NCBI RefSeq assembly: GCF_020252395.1
Contig: NZ_JADCDB010000038.1
Coordinates: 35,521-99,520, forward strand
Direction: 5' to 3'
DNA: 64,000 nucleotides
Source of the DNA: Aestuariivirga sp.
GTDB lineage: Bacteria; Pseudomonadota; Alphaproteobacteria; Rhizobiales; Aestuariivirgaceae
Shown: positions 30,041 through 38,225 of the stretch, piece by piece
How the letters are laid out: each line of letters starts with the position of its first letter
Position numbering within the stretch: position 1 is the first letter of the stretch
Position numbers and translations under genes: made by a program
Notes under the pieces: model-generated
What the model was told of the DNA's origin: nothing
The model's database searches: none
Seen by the model: the letters and a program-made list of their open reading frames with translations, nothing else

Positions 30041-30151
30041 ATCCGACCTTCTTATGACTGCAGGCGTCTTGATAGCTTGACATCGGCAACAAGCCGGAGT
30101 TTCCTCGCAGATAACAAAATTGCTTCGCAGCAATCGACTCACACACAGGGG

Positions 30152-30189
30152 ATTGGCCCAGCCGGCTGCGAGGATAACGGCTGGTCAAT
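30152..30189 (+). promoter_or_regulatory. Leader hairpin abutting the ribosome-binding site of the small-membrane-protein operon
   Basis: CCAGCCG (30158-30164) pairs with CGGCTGG (30178-30184), and outer ATTG pairs with CAAT. The stem ends directly at the GGGAGA ribosome-binding site of the gene at 30201. A smaller ATTGCT/AGCAAT stem-loop lies about 20 nt upstream. A -35-like TTGACA is present further up without a convincing -10. The position suggests translational control, but no known riboswitch consensus was recognised. Confidence 0.4.
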
Positions 30190-30200
30190 GGGAGAAACGC

Positions 30201-30485
30201 ATGTCTGACCTCAATCAACGCATTGAGGCGATGTACCAAGGCGATCGCCGCGGTGCATGGCTGTTCGTGGTCGCGCTTTGGGTGACCATCATCTTCGTCC
30301 TCGTCATGTCGTGGCCATACATCCCGGACACCGGGGTGCGGGCCGTGGTGCTCATCGCGGCTGCCGTGCTGCTTATCTTCAACACGGCTTCAGTTTTCGC
30401 CATGCTGCGCCACTACGCAGAGGACAAAAAGTTCATCTATTCTCTCGACATCAAGCATCTCGACGAGATGCGGAAGGGACGCTGA
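30201..30485 (+). CDS. Small membrane protein (94 aa), first gene of APC permease operon
   Basis: 94 residues from ATG 30201, preceded by GGGAGA. A soluble start MSDLNQRIEAMYQGDRRG is followed by two hydrophobic segments (about residues 19-40 and 47-68) and a charged tail ending HLDEMRKGR. Both ends probably face the cytoplasm. The next gene begins 2 bp after the stop. I do not recognise the family. Its position in a tight series with two other small membrane proteins and a permease suggests an accessory subunit. Confidence 0.75.
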   Translation: MSDLNQRIEAMYQGDRRGAWLFVVALWVTIIFVLVMSWPYIPDTGVRAVVLIAAAVLLIFNTASVFAMLRHYAEDKKFIYSLDIKHLDEMRKGR

Positions 30486-30487
30486 CC

Positions 30488-30874
30488 ATGGCCCGCTATA
30501 CCCCTCCTGAACAAAGCCGTTTCATGCAATGGGTCGACATCGTTTTCGTTGTCGCCGCCATTTTCCTCGCCTTGTGGCTTCCGCTGCAGGCCGGATGGGC
30601 GGGCGTGTCCCGCTCGATCGTGAAAATCGAGAACCCGACATGGGAAGCACTTGGACAGACCCCGGCGCAGGTCGAGCAATGGGTCAAGCTCGGCTTCGCC
30701 GACGCGGCAGCCGCGCATGACATCATTCAGAACAAGTTCGACTATTCGATCGACTGGGTGCAGCTCATCATCCTTGCAGCGGTGATCGCCGGTTACTTCA
30801 TCTTTCTCTTCCGCGCCTCCGACAAGGAATATCGTGAGGTGATCGCGGAAAAATTCGACGGCAAGGAAAAGTGA
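30488..30874 (+). CDS. Small membrane protein (128 aa) of APC permease operon
   Basis: 128 residues. Two hydrophobic segments (about 14-37 and 91-112) flank a 50-residue loop with IENPTWEALGQTPAQVEQWV and FADAAAAHDIIQNKFDYS. If the charged end YREVIAEKFDGKEK is cytoplasmic, the loop is periplasmic and could bind ligand or contact the permease. The spacing to its neighbours is 2 bp upstream and 10 bp downstream. No family recognised. Confidence 0.75.
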   Translation: MARYTPPEQSRFMQWVDIVFVVAAIFLALWLPLQAGWAGVSRSIVKIENPTWEALGQTPAQVEQWVKLGFADAAAAHDIIQNKFDYSIDWVQLIILAAVIAGYFIFLFRASDKEYREVIAEKFDGKEK

Positions 30875-30884
30875 GGGAACGGCC

Positions 30885-31046
30885 ATGTGGATCGCAATTG
30901 CAAATATCGGCTGGATCCTGTCCGCCGCACTGTTCCTCTGGATGCTTTATGACTGGTTCCGGGTCGACACGACCTATTCCGAAGCAACCCTGACCTCTTC
31001 CCGCGAAGGCGAGATCGAGGCTTTTCAAGAAACCCATCGGGTCTAA
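30885..31046 (+). CDS. Very small membrane protein (53 aa) of APC permease operon
   Basis: A 53-residue gene: MWIAIANIGWILSAALF continues as one membrane segment to about residue 22, then a soluble acidic tail (EATLTSSREGEIEAFQETHRV). The preceding GAGGGAACGGCC supplies a ribosome-binding site. It starts 10 bp after the previous gene and ends 10 bp before the APC permease. The even spacing and clean reading frame make it a real gene in the same transcript. Family unknown. Confidence 0.72.
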   Translation: MWIAIANIGWILSAALFLWMLYDWFRVDTTYSEATLTSSREGEIEAFQETHRV

Positions 31047-31056
31047 GGGGCGTCAG

Positions 31057-32460
31057 ATGTCGAACGCAACCGCTTCCGCTGCAGACACGGTGAAGAAAGT
31101 CTCATTGCTGCGCATCCTAGGCCCCGGCCATGTCTGGGCGCTGGGTGTTGGCATCGTTCTCGTCGGCGAATACACCGGCTGGAACTTTGCCGCCGACAAG
31201 GGCGGCACGCTCGCCGCGCTGATCATCTGCTGGGTGATCGGTCTTCTTTACACCTCCGTCGCCATGATCGATTCTGAGGTGACCTCGACCGTGGCCGCGG
31301 CCGGCGGCCAATATGCGCAGGCCAAGCACATTGTCGGTCCTCTCATGGCCTTCAATGTGGCGCTCTACCTCGTCTTCGCCTACACGATGCTGGAGGTGTC
31401 CAACGCCATCCTCATCGCCGACACGGTGAAATCCTATGCCGGTGAGGGTTTCAGTGACTGGCACTACAAGGGCATCATCGCCATTGTCATCGTCGGCCTC
31501 GCTGCGCTCAACTACCGCGGCGTTCTGATGACGTTAAACGTCAACTTTGTGATCACGGCGATTGCCTATCTGGCCATCATCGTCCTGTTCTTCTCGGTCC
31601 AGCCGTGGAGCCAGGGAACGATCCTGAAGCTGAACGAGATGGTGACGCCGGAGAATGCCCTGCCATATGGCTGGATCGGCGTGATTGCCGCATTCCACTG
31701 GGGCATCTGGTTCTACCTCGGCATCGAGGGGACGACTCAGGCGGCCGAGGAAGTTCGCTCACCGGCGCGCTCGCTGCCCTATGGCACCATGGCCGGCATG
31801 ATCACGCTGCTCATCGGCGCATCCCTGACCTGGTACATTTGCGCTTCACTGATGCCCTGGCAGTATCTGGGGTTCACGTACTACCCGCTCCTCGACGCCG
31901 GCAAACTAACCGGAAGCGCGGTGCTGGAGAACATGATGTTCGCGGCCACCATCCTCGCCGCGCTGGCCTCGGCCAATGGCTGCATCAACGATGCGGCACG
32001 GGCATGGTTCTCACTCGGCCGCGACCGCTATCTGCCGCCGTGGTTTTCGGCGGTGCACCCCGTGTACCGGACCCCCTACCGGTCCATCATCTTCCTGGTG
32101 CCGATCGCGCTGGCCTTCGCCTTCATCGCAAACCTGGGGCAGGCAATCACGTTCTCGATCCTGTCGGGTGTGCTTCACTACACGTTCATGAGCGTCAACA
32201 TCATGATGTTCCGGAACAAGTGGCCACTTGGCACGATCCGGCGCGGATACACGCACCCCTTCCACCCGTTGCCGGCGATCGTCCTGCTGGCACTGTGCGT
32301 GGTGACCTATTTCGCCATCTTCCTCGGCTATGGAGCGCAGCTCACGGCAATGGTGGTGTTCTACGTGATCATGTCGCTGTGGTTCCACTTCTACCGCTAC
32401 CGCTACGTGAAGCGCGGTGACCAATTCACCATGCCCTGGCCAAAGCCCATGGGCTATTGA
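31057..32460 (+). CDS. APC superfamily permease
   Basis: 467 residues with about twelve hydrophobic segments. The first helix region GPGHVWALGVGIVLVGEYTGWN, SEVTSTVAAAGGQYAQAKHIVGP, GIEGTTQAAEEVRSPARSLPYG and ASANGCINDAARAWFSLGRD resemble ethanolamine/amino-acid permeases of the APC group. It belongs to an apparent four-gene operon after three small membrane proteins. Homospermidine synthase lies about 1.15 kb downstream, so an amine substrate is a reasonable guess, but the sequence does not fix it. Confidence 0.87.
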   Translation: MSNATASAADTVKKVSLLRILGPGHVWALGVGIVLVGEYTGWNFAADKGGTLAALIICWVIGLLYTSVAMIDSEVTSTVAAAGGQYAQAKHIVGPLMAFNVALYLVFAYTMLEVSNAILIADTVKSYAGEGFSDWHYKGIIAIVIVGLAALNYRGVLMTLNVNFVITAIAYLAIIVLFFSVQPWSQGTILKLNEMVTPENALPYGWIGVIAAFHWGIWFYLGIEGTTQAAEEVRSPARSLPYGTMAGMITLLIGASLTWYICASLMPWQYLGFTYYPLLDAGKLTGSAVLENMMFAATILAALASANGCINDAARAWFSLGRDRYLPPWFSAVHPVYRTPYRSIIFLVPIALAFAFIANLGQAITFSILSGVLHYTFMSVNIMMFRNKWPLGTIRRGYTHPFHPLPAIVLLALCVVTYFAIFLGYGAQLTAMVVFYVIMSLWFHFYRYRYVKRGDQFTMPWPKPMGY

Positions 32461-32519
32461 ACCTCGACAACATGCAGGCCCGCCCTTCGTGGCGGGCCTC
32501 ATGATTTCTGGCGGCCCTC

Positions 32520-33200
32520 ATGTGGCAAATGATCATCGGCACGGCCCTGGCCGCAGCGCTCGCGGCTCTTCTCGCGCGCCATGCCATCTCCACGGCTCGA
32601 CGGCGCAAGGCTGAGCCTGACCGTTTGCTTTCCGCGGCAGCCACCGTACTGGACAAACCTCGCATCAGCGCAGGCATGACGGCCGGGACATATGTTCTGA
32701 CGGGCCACTACAAGGGTCGCATCGCCGAGGTGAAGGTGGTGGCCGACACACTGGCGGTGCGTAAGCTGCCCAGCCTGTGGCTGATGGTTACCTTGCCGGG
32801 TTCATTGCCGGTGGGAGCAACACTTGACTTGATGATGCGTCCTGCGGGATTCTCCAGCTTCTCGAACTTCGATCATCTGCCAGTTACTGTGCCGAACCCG
32901 CCTGACTTCCCGCGGGACGCCGTCATCCGCACCGACGACGCGGCGCACATGCCAGACCCAAGTATCGTCTCCCGCCATCTCGCGCTCTTCCGGGGACGTT
33001 ATGGCAAGGAACTCCTGCTCACTCCAAAGGGACTTCGCGTCGTGTTGCTCGCAGCAGAAGCAGACCGGGCGCGCTATGGCGTCTTCCGCCAGGCTGACTT
33101 CGGGGACGTCAGCATCGATCCGCTGATGGTGACCGACAGTCTCGATCTGCTCATGGCCTTGCGCCAGGAAATCGAAACATCGGAGACGGCTTCATCATGA
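32520..33200 (+). CDS. Uncharacterised membrane-anchored protein
   Basis: 226 residues. A single N-terminal hydrophobic segment (WQMIIGTALAAALAALLA) is followed by a soluble domain with AGMTAGTYVLTGHYKGRIAEVKVV, SFSNFDHLPVTVPNPPDFPRD and LLTPKGLRVVLLAAEADRA. I do not recognise it. The start lacks a clear ribosome-binding site. The stop overlaps the next gene (ATGA), so the two are coupled, and the pair probably follows the permease in the same transcript (59-bp gap). Confidence 0.7.
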   Translation: MWQMIIGTALAAALAALLARHAISTARRRKAEPDRLLSAAATVLDKPRISAGMTAGTYVLTGHYKGRIAEVKVVADTLAVRKLPSLWLMVTLPGSLPVGATLDLMMRPAGFSSFSNFDHLPVTVPNPPDFPRDAVIRTDDAAHMPDPSIVSRHLALFRGRYGKELLLTPKGLRVVLLAAEADRARYGVFRQADFGDVSIDPLMVTDSLDLLMALRQEIETSETASS

Positions 33201-33499
33201 TTGCAAAGCCCTTGAACCCCTATGCCGTTCTCGCCGCCGCCGTCATTCTGCCCGGCGCGGGCCATGTGCTGCTCGGCAAGGCGCAGCGCGGACTGATGTT
33301 TCTGTTCTTCACCGTCATTCTCGGATGGGTAAGCCTGCGCCTGACCCCGGAGACGGCGAGTTTCTTCACGCGTCATGCAGGCGGCATCCTGATCTACGGC
33401 TTTTCAGTGATAGATGCCTACAAGACAGCGCGGATCGAATGGGAACTGGCGAAGTTCTCCCGCCGCAAGACGCAAGCACATCTTCCTCCAGAAGGCTGA
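33197..33499 (+). CDS. Small membrane protein (100 aa)
   Basis: 100 residues with two or three hydrophobic segments (residues 10-25, 30-47, 60-72) and a basic C-terminus. The GAGHVLLGKAQRGLMFLFFT stretch resembles the TM2-like arrangement of small membrane proteins. It is coupled to the preceding gene by ATGA and followed by 111 bp before homospermidine synthase. Function unknown. Confidence 0.7.
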   Translation: MIAKPLNPYAVLAAAVILPGAGHVLLGKAQRGLMFLFFTVILGWVSLRLTPETASFFTRHAGGILIYGFSVIDAYKTARIEWELAKFSRRKTQAHLPPEG

Positions 33500-33605
33500 T
33501 CGGCAAGGCCCAAGACCGGCCGGGTTGTAATCTCACATTTCTCTTTTGAATGACGGTTCAAGGCGCTATAGGCGCTTTCCCAAACCCTCAAACACAGGAG
33601 TTTCG

Positions 33606-33614
33606 ATGAAATGA
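33606..33614 (+). other. Two-codon start-stop ORF overlapping the hss start
   Basis: ATG AAA TGA begins 5 nt after AGGAG (33596-33600). The hss ATG (33611) lies inside it in another frame. The ribosome-binding site is spaced better for this dipeptide ORF than for hss, so initiation here could compete with or feed hss translation. No data, only sequence layout. Confidence 0.3.
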
Positions 33615-35041
33615 CCAACTGGCCCGTGCACGCCGCGTGGAATGGCCCTGTTGTGATGATCGGCTTCGGCTCGATCGGCAGGGGAGCGCTTCCCCTGATC
33701 TTGCGACACATTGAATGCGATCCCAAACAGATCACGGTCATCGACCCCGACGCAACACATAGCCAGTTGGCCGAGAGGCAGGGCGCTGCCTTCCTTAAGG
33801 AGGCGATCACTCGGAAGAACTACCGCCAGGTGCTGAAACCGCTCCTGACCGCCGGTCGCGGTCCTGCCTTCATCGTGAACCTCTCCGTCGATGTCGACAG
33901 CCTCGACATCATGCGGCTCGCGCGCGAAACCCATGCGCTCTACATAGACACGGTGATCGAGCCGTGGCCAGGCTTCTACTACAACACCAAGGTTCCTCAG
34001 GGCGAGCGCACAAATTACGCGATGCGCGAGAAGATGCTCGATCTGAAGCGGGCGCTGGGGCCGGGCCCGACGGCCGTTTCATGCTGCGGCGCCAACCCCG
34101 GCATGGTGTCATGGTTCGTCAAGCAGGCGCTGATGGATATTGCCAAGGCGACCAAGACGAAGGTGGCGGAGCCCACCACGCGCGACGGCTGGGCCAGGCT
34201 GATGAAGAAGCTGGGGGTCAAGGGCATCCATATCGCCGAGCGCGACACGCAGCGCACCAAGCTGCCGAAGCCCTTCGGCACCTTCGTCAACACTTGGTCG
34301 GTCGAGGGCTTCATCTCTGAGGGCCTGCAACCCGCCGAGCTCGGCTGGGGCACGCATGAGAAGAAGCTGCCGCCCAAGGGCAAGCGCCACAAGACGGGCT
34401 GCGGTGCGGCGATCTACATCGAGACCCCCGGCGCCGACACCCGTGTGCGCACCTGGACGCCGACCGAGGGTCCGCATTTCGGTTTCCTCGTCACCCATAA
34501 CGAGGCGATCTCGATCTCGGACTATTACACTGTCCGCGCGGGCCGCAAGGTGACTTACCGGCCGACCTGCCACTATGCCTATCACCCCTCCAACGACGCC
34601 GTCCTGTCCTGGGTGGAAATGCTGGGCAATGGCGGCAAGCACCCGAAGAACTTCTACGTCCTCGACGAGAACCAGATTGCCGATGGCCGGGATGAGCTCG
34701 GCGTGCTGCTCTACGGACACAAGAAGAACGCCTATTGGTACGGCTCGCAGCTCTCGATCGAGGAGGCGCGCAAGCTCGCCCCCTACCAGAGCGCCACGGG
34801 CCTGCAGGTGACCTCCGCCGTGCTGAGCGGCATGATCTGGGCTATCGAAAATCCCACGGCCGGCATCGTGGAGACGGACGAGATGGACTACAAGCGCTGC
34901 CTCGCAATCCAGACCCCCTACCTGGGTCCGGTGCGCGGCGTCTTCACCGGCTGGACGCCGCTGGACTCGGTGGTCGAGCTCTTCGCCAACGGCCTCGACC
35001 GCAAGGACCCCTGGCAATTCCAGAACATCCTGGTCCGCTGA
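33611..35041 (+). CDS. hss: Homospermidine synthase
   Basis: NAD-dependent enzyme that joins two putrescines to make sym-homospermidine, the characteristic polyamine of many rhizobia. It has 476 residues, the usual length. The N-terminal Rossmann motif is VVMIGFGSIGRGALPLI, then VSCCGANPGMVSWFVKQAL and a long saccharopine-dehydrogenase-like C-terminal half with GWTPLDSVVELFANGLDR. A hairpin 10 bp after the stop probably terminates transcription. Upstream weak promoter elements are present, so it may be expressed apart from the permease operon. Confidence 0.95.
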   Translation: MTNWPVHAAWNGPVVMIGFGSIGRGALPLILRHIECDPKQITVIDPDATHSQLAERQGAAFLKEAITRKNYRQVLKPLLTAGRGPAFIVNLSVDVDSLDIMRLARETHALYIDTVIEPWPGFYYNTKVPQGERTNYAMREKMLDLKRALGPGPTAVSCCGANPGMVSWFVKQALMDIAKATKTKVAEPTTRDGWARLMKKLGVKGIHIAERDTQRTKLPKPFGTFVNTWSVEGFISEGLQPAELGWGTHEKKLPPKGKRHKTGCGAAIYIETPGADTRVRTWTPTEGPHFGFLVTHNEAISISDYYTVRAGRKVTYRPTCHYAYHPSNDAVLSWVEMLGNGGKHPKNFYVLDENQIADGRDELGVLLYGHKKNAYWYGSQLSIEEARKLAPYQSATGLQVTSAVLSGMIWAIENPTAGIVETDEMDYKRCLAIQTPYLGPVRGVFTGWTPLDSVVELFANGLDRKDPWQFQNILVR

Positions 35042-35051
35042 TCCAAGACTT

Positions 35052-35077
35052 TCATGGCCGGGCTTGCCCGGCCATGA
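35052..35077 (+). terminator. Hairpin after hss
   Basis: Perfect 11-bp stem TCATGGCCGGG with a CTTG loop, beginning 10 bp after the hss stop and followed by TGTCTTCC. It lies 32 bp before the next gene and probably insulates it. Confidence 0.6.
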
Positions 35078-35109
35078 TGTCTTCCGATTCGCATTGCAAT
35101 CGAGGGACC

Positions 35110-36894
35110 ATGTCCAAGCTCCGCCGCACCGCCCTCCTCGCCACGGCCTTCCTGGCCTTTACCAGCCTCGCCCAAGCCGAGCCCAAGCACGGCATCGCCA
35201 TGCTGGGCGAACCCGCCCTGCCGCAAGACTTCAAGAACCTGCCCTATGTCAATCCGGATGCGCCGCAGGGCGGCGAGCTGCGGCAGGCCATCACCGGCGC
35301 CTTCGACAGCGTCAACCCCTTCATTGTGAAGGGGCAAGCGGTCATTGGCCCGCGCACCTATGTCTTCGAAAGCCTGCTGGGGCGGAACTGGAACGAGCCC
35401 TTCTCGCTCTATGGCCTGATTGCCGAAACGATCGATGTGTCGGATGACCGCCAGACCTTCACCTTCAAGCTGCGGCCCGAGGCAAAATTCTCGGATGGCA
35501 GCCCCATCACAGCGGCGGACGTGGTGTTTTCGATGGAAACGTTGCGTGACAAGGGCCGTCCCAATTTCAAGAAATCCTACTCCAAGATCACCAAGGTCGC
35601 CACGCCGGACGACCACACCGTCATCTTTCACCAGGATTCGGGAGACCGTGAACTGCCGATGATTGTCGGCCTGATGCCGATCCTTCCCAAGACGCAATGG
35701 CAGGGCAAGGATTTCTCCCAGTCGACCCTCGAGCCGCTGATGGGATCCGGTCCCTACGTGATGGACAAGATCAAGGCGGGCGAGTCCATCGCCTATCGCA
35801 AGAATCCGGATTACTGGGGCAAGACCCTGCCAATCAGCAAGGGCTTGTGGAATTTTGACACGGTTCGCTTCGATTACTACCGCGACGCGAACGCCGCCTT
35901 CGAGGCATTCAAGGCCGGTCTCGCGGACGTCCGCATCGAAACCGATCCGACGCGCTGGAACACGGGTTACACCTTTCCGGCCGTGAATGATGGTAAGATC
36001 GCGCTGGAGAAAGTGGACCAGAAGACGCCCGCACCTGCAGCCGGTTTCGTTTTCAACACGCGCCGCCCGCTGTTCCAGGATCCTCGCGTGCGCGAGGCGC
36101 TGCTAATGGCCTTCGACTTCGAATGGGCCAATGCCAACCTGTTCAACAACGCCTACCACCGCACCTTTGGCTATTACGGGGGCTCAGAACTCTCCTCCGA
36201 AGGAAAGCCCGCTGATGAAGCCGAGAAGAAGGTGCTGGGCGATGCGCTCGCGAAGTTGCGTCCGGACTTCGTCGATGGCAGTTACAGGCTGCCGGTCAGC
36301 GACGGCTCAGGGCGCGACCGCAAGATGCTGCGCAAGGCGGTGGGGTTGCTAGACGAGGCGGGCTGGACCGTGGGCGACAAAGGTCTCGTGAACGCACAAG
36401 GCGAGCCCTTTGTTTTCACCATCTTGGTCAAGGATCGCGACCAGGAGAAGATCGCGCTCCACTATCAGCGCACACTGCAGGCCATCGGCATCACGGCGAA
36501 TGTCCGCATCGTCGACCCCGCGCAGTTCCTCTTGCTTCAGAATTCCTATGAATTCGACATGATCCCTTGGACATGGTTCAACTCCCTCTCGCCGGGCAAT
36601 GAGCAGAATGACTACTTCGGCTCCGATGGACGTACGATACAGGGGAGCCGCAACATGCCTGGAATCGCGGACCCGGCTGTGGACCGGGCCATACTGGCGA
36701 TGCTCGACGCCAAGACGCGTGACGAATTCGTGGCAGCCGTCCGCGCCGAAGACCGGCTGCTGACCTCAGGCTTCTATATGGTGCCCTTCTACAATGCCGG
36801 CGGCCAGTGGGTGGCGCGCTGGAACACCATCGGCCGTCCGGACGCCCAGCCGCTGACCGGCTTCGAGACGACGGCGCTCTGGCGCAACAAGTGA
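35110..36894 (+). CDS. Orphan family 5 extracellular solute-binding protein (YejA-like)
   Basis: Periplasmic binding protein of 594 residues for peptides or similar ligands. The signal peptide MSKLRRTALLATAFLAFTSL ends at AQA. The mature protein starts EPKHGIAMLGEPALP and contains FVNP-type YVNPDAPQGGELRQ, the SBP_bac_5 core (FKLRPEAKFSDGSPITAADVVFS) and PWTWFNSLSPGNEQNDYFGS, as in YejA. No permease or ATPase genes are nearby, so its transporter must be encoded elsewhere. The stop overlaps the start of an acyl-CoA synthetase relic. Confidence 0.9.
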   Translation: MSKLRRTALLATAFLAFTSLAQAEPKHGIAMLGEPALPQDFKNLPYVNPDAPQGGELRQAITGAFDSVNPFIVKGQAVIGPRTYVFESLLGRNWNEPFSLYGLIAETIDVSDDRQTFTFKLRPEAKFSDGSPITAADVVFSMETLRDKGRPNFKKSYSKITKVATPDDHTVIFHQDSGDRELPMIVGLMPILPKTQWQGKDFSQSTLEPLMGSGPYVMDKIKAGESIAYRKNPDYWGKTLPISKGLWNFDTVRFDYYRDANAAFEAFKAGLADVRIETDPTRWNTGYTFPAVNDGKIALEKVDQKTPAPAAGFVFNTRRPLFQDPRVREALLMAFDFEWANANLFNNAYHRTFGYYGGSELSSEGKPADEAEKKVLGDALAKLRPDFVDGSYRLPVSDGSGRDRKMLRKAVGLLDEAGWTVGDKGLVNAQGEPFVFTILVKDRDQEKIALHYQRTLQAIGITANVRIVDPAQFLLLQNSYEFDMIPWTWFNSLSPGNEQNDYFGSDGRTIQGSRNMPGIADPAVDRAILAMLDAKTRDEFVAAVRAEDRLLTSGFYMVPFYNAGGQWVARWNTIGRPDAQPLTGFETTALWRNK

Positions 36895-37432
36895 CGTTCA
36901 CCGGCGCAGCACCGCCGGAGCGCCTGAACCTCGCGCGCTACTGCCTCGCCGGGAAACCGGCGGAGAAGACGTCGCTTATCGTGGCGGGGATGGCGGACTG
37001 GCCGTTCACCGCAGCGACCCCGGCCTGTTCCTTGGCTAGTGGGGCGAGGAGTGCTTTGCCAGGAAATGGTTCGCCACCGGCGACACCGACGAATTCGACC
37101 GGGACGGCTATGTCTGGTGCCATGGCCGCATCGACAACATGATGTATGCCGGCGGATTCCGCGTCTCGCCGGTCGAGGTGGAAAACGTGCTGCTGCGGCA
37201 CCCCGGCATTGCCGAGGCCGGCGTGCGCGAGTGGTGCGTTTCGGACACCGCCTCCATCATCGCCGCCCTTCTTGTGCCGCGGGACGGCGCTGAGGTTGGC
37301 GAAGAGGCGGTGATGGGCTTTGCAAGAGAGCGGCTCGCGGCTTATAAGTGCTCCACGCAGATCTGGTTCGTGCCCGCGCTCCCGCGAACAGCCAACGGCA
37401 AGCTCAACCGGAAAGCACTGGAGAAGCCCTGA
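36891..37432 (+). pseudogene. Relic of an AMP-forming acyl-CoA synthetase
   Basis: An N-terminal piece reads from GTG 36891 (VTFTGAAPPERLNLARYCLAG) for about 30 codons. The frame then shifts, and the C-terminal domain continues: HRSDPGLFLG, TAG at 37037-37039, WGEECFARKWFATGDTDEFD, GYVWCHGRIDNMM, then VSPVEVENVLLRHPGIAEAGV and LPRTANGKLNRKALEKP. Intact enzymes have several hundred residues between these parts and normally Tyr at the TAG. So it carries a large internal deletion, a frameshift and a nonsense codon. Its start overlaps the binding-protein stop, a trace of former coupling. Confidence 0.85.
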
Positions 37433-37435
37433 GCC

Positions 37436-38080
37436 ATGGCTGACCGCTTCACCATCGACGTCGTGTCCGACGTCATCTGCCCCTGGTGCTTCCTCGGCAA
37501 GCGCAGGCTCGATGCGGCCCTGGCGGCGCTCGGCATGGATGTCCTCATCCGCTGGCGGCCCTACATGCTGGATCCGGGCATCCCGCAGGGAGGGGTCGAC
37601 CGTCAAGAATACATGCTCAACAAGTTCGGGGCGGAGAAACTGAAGACAATCCACGACCCGCTGATCGAGGCGGGCAAGGAACTGGACATCCCCTATCGCT
37701 TCGACCTTATCACGCGCACGCCCAACACTCTCGATGCCCACCGTCTGATCCGCTGGGCCCACACGGTGGACCGCCAGAACGATATGGTGGAGCGCCTGTT
37801 CATGGCCTATTGGAGCCAGGGCAAGGACGTCGGCGACCGCGACGTGCTCGCCCAATGCGCGGGCGAGGCCGGCATCAACGCCCAGCAGATCCGCGAATTG
37901 CTCGACACCGCGCAGGATGTTGAGGAAACCAAGACGGAAATACAGCACGCCACAAACATCGGCGTAACGGGTGTGCCGACCTTCATCCTGGCGCAGAGCT
38001 ATGCGCTGGTGGGCGCGCAGTCGCCGGCGGTGCTGGTGGATGCGATCAGCCGCGTGGCGAAAGAGATGGATGAGGGTTGA
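37436..38080 (+). CDS. FrnE-like DsbA family oxidoreductase
   Basis: Cytoplasmic thioredoxin-fold protein of 214 residues with the active site CPWC (residues 15-18) in VISDVICPWCFLGKRRL-type context, a helical insertion, and the cis-Pro loop GVTGVPTFIL. FrnE and polyketide isomerase-like members act as disulphide isomerases or glutathione-linked isomerases. It begins 3 bp after the acyl-CoA synthetase relic, so the two were probably once co-transcribed. Confidence 0.88.
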   Translation: MADRFTIDVVSDVICPWCFLGKRRLDAALAALGMDVLIRWRPYMLDPGIPQGGVDRQEYMLNKFGAEKLKTIHDPLIEAGKELDIPYRFDLITRTPNTLDAHRLIRWAHTVDRQNDMVERLFMAYWSQGKDVGDRDVLAQCAGEAGINAQQIRELLDTAQDVEETKTEIQHATNIGVTGVPTFILAQSYALVGAQSPAVLVDAISRVAKEMDEG

Positions 38081-38100
38081 GAGGGAGCCCGCTGAAGCAG

Positions 38101-38222
38101 CCCTCATCCGCCCTGCCGGGCACCTTCTCCCACCTTCGGCGGGAGAAGGTGAAGCTGCACCAACGGATCCTTCTCCCGTTGCGCAACAATAGGAGAAGGT
38201 GGCCGACAGGCCGGATGGAGGG
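38101..38222. repeat. RIME-like nested palindromic element
   Basis: About 120 bp between two convergent genes. CACCTTCTCCC/GGGAGAAGGTG (38121-38151) and CCTTCTCC/GGAGAAGG (38169-38199) form two hairpins, and the outer ends (CCCTCATCCG and CGGATGGAGGG) pair with each other. This is the architecture of Rhizobium intergenic mosaic elements and it ends 3 bp before the mfd stop codon. Confidence 0.75.
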
Positions 38223-38225
38223 CTC

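Noticed and set aside
30150..30170. Sigma-54-like TTGGCC...GCTGC in the small-membrane-protein leader
   Set aside because: The GG and GC dinucleotides are 11 bp apart, not the required 10, and the bases overlap a hairpin stem.
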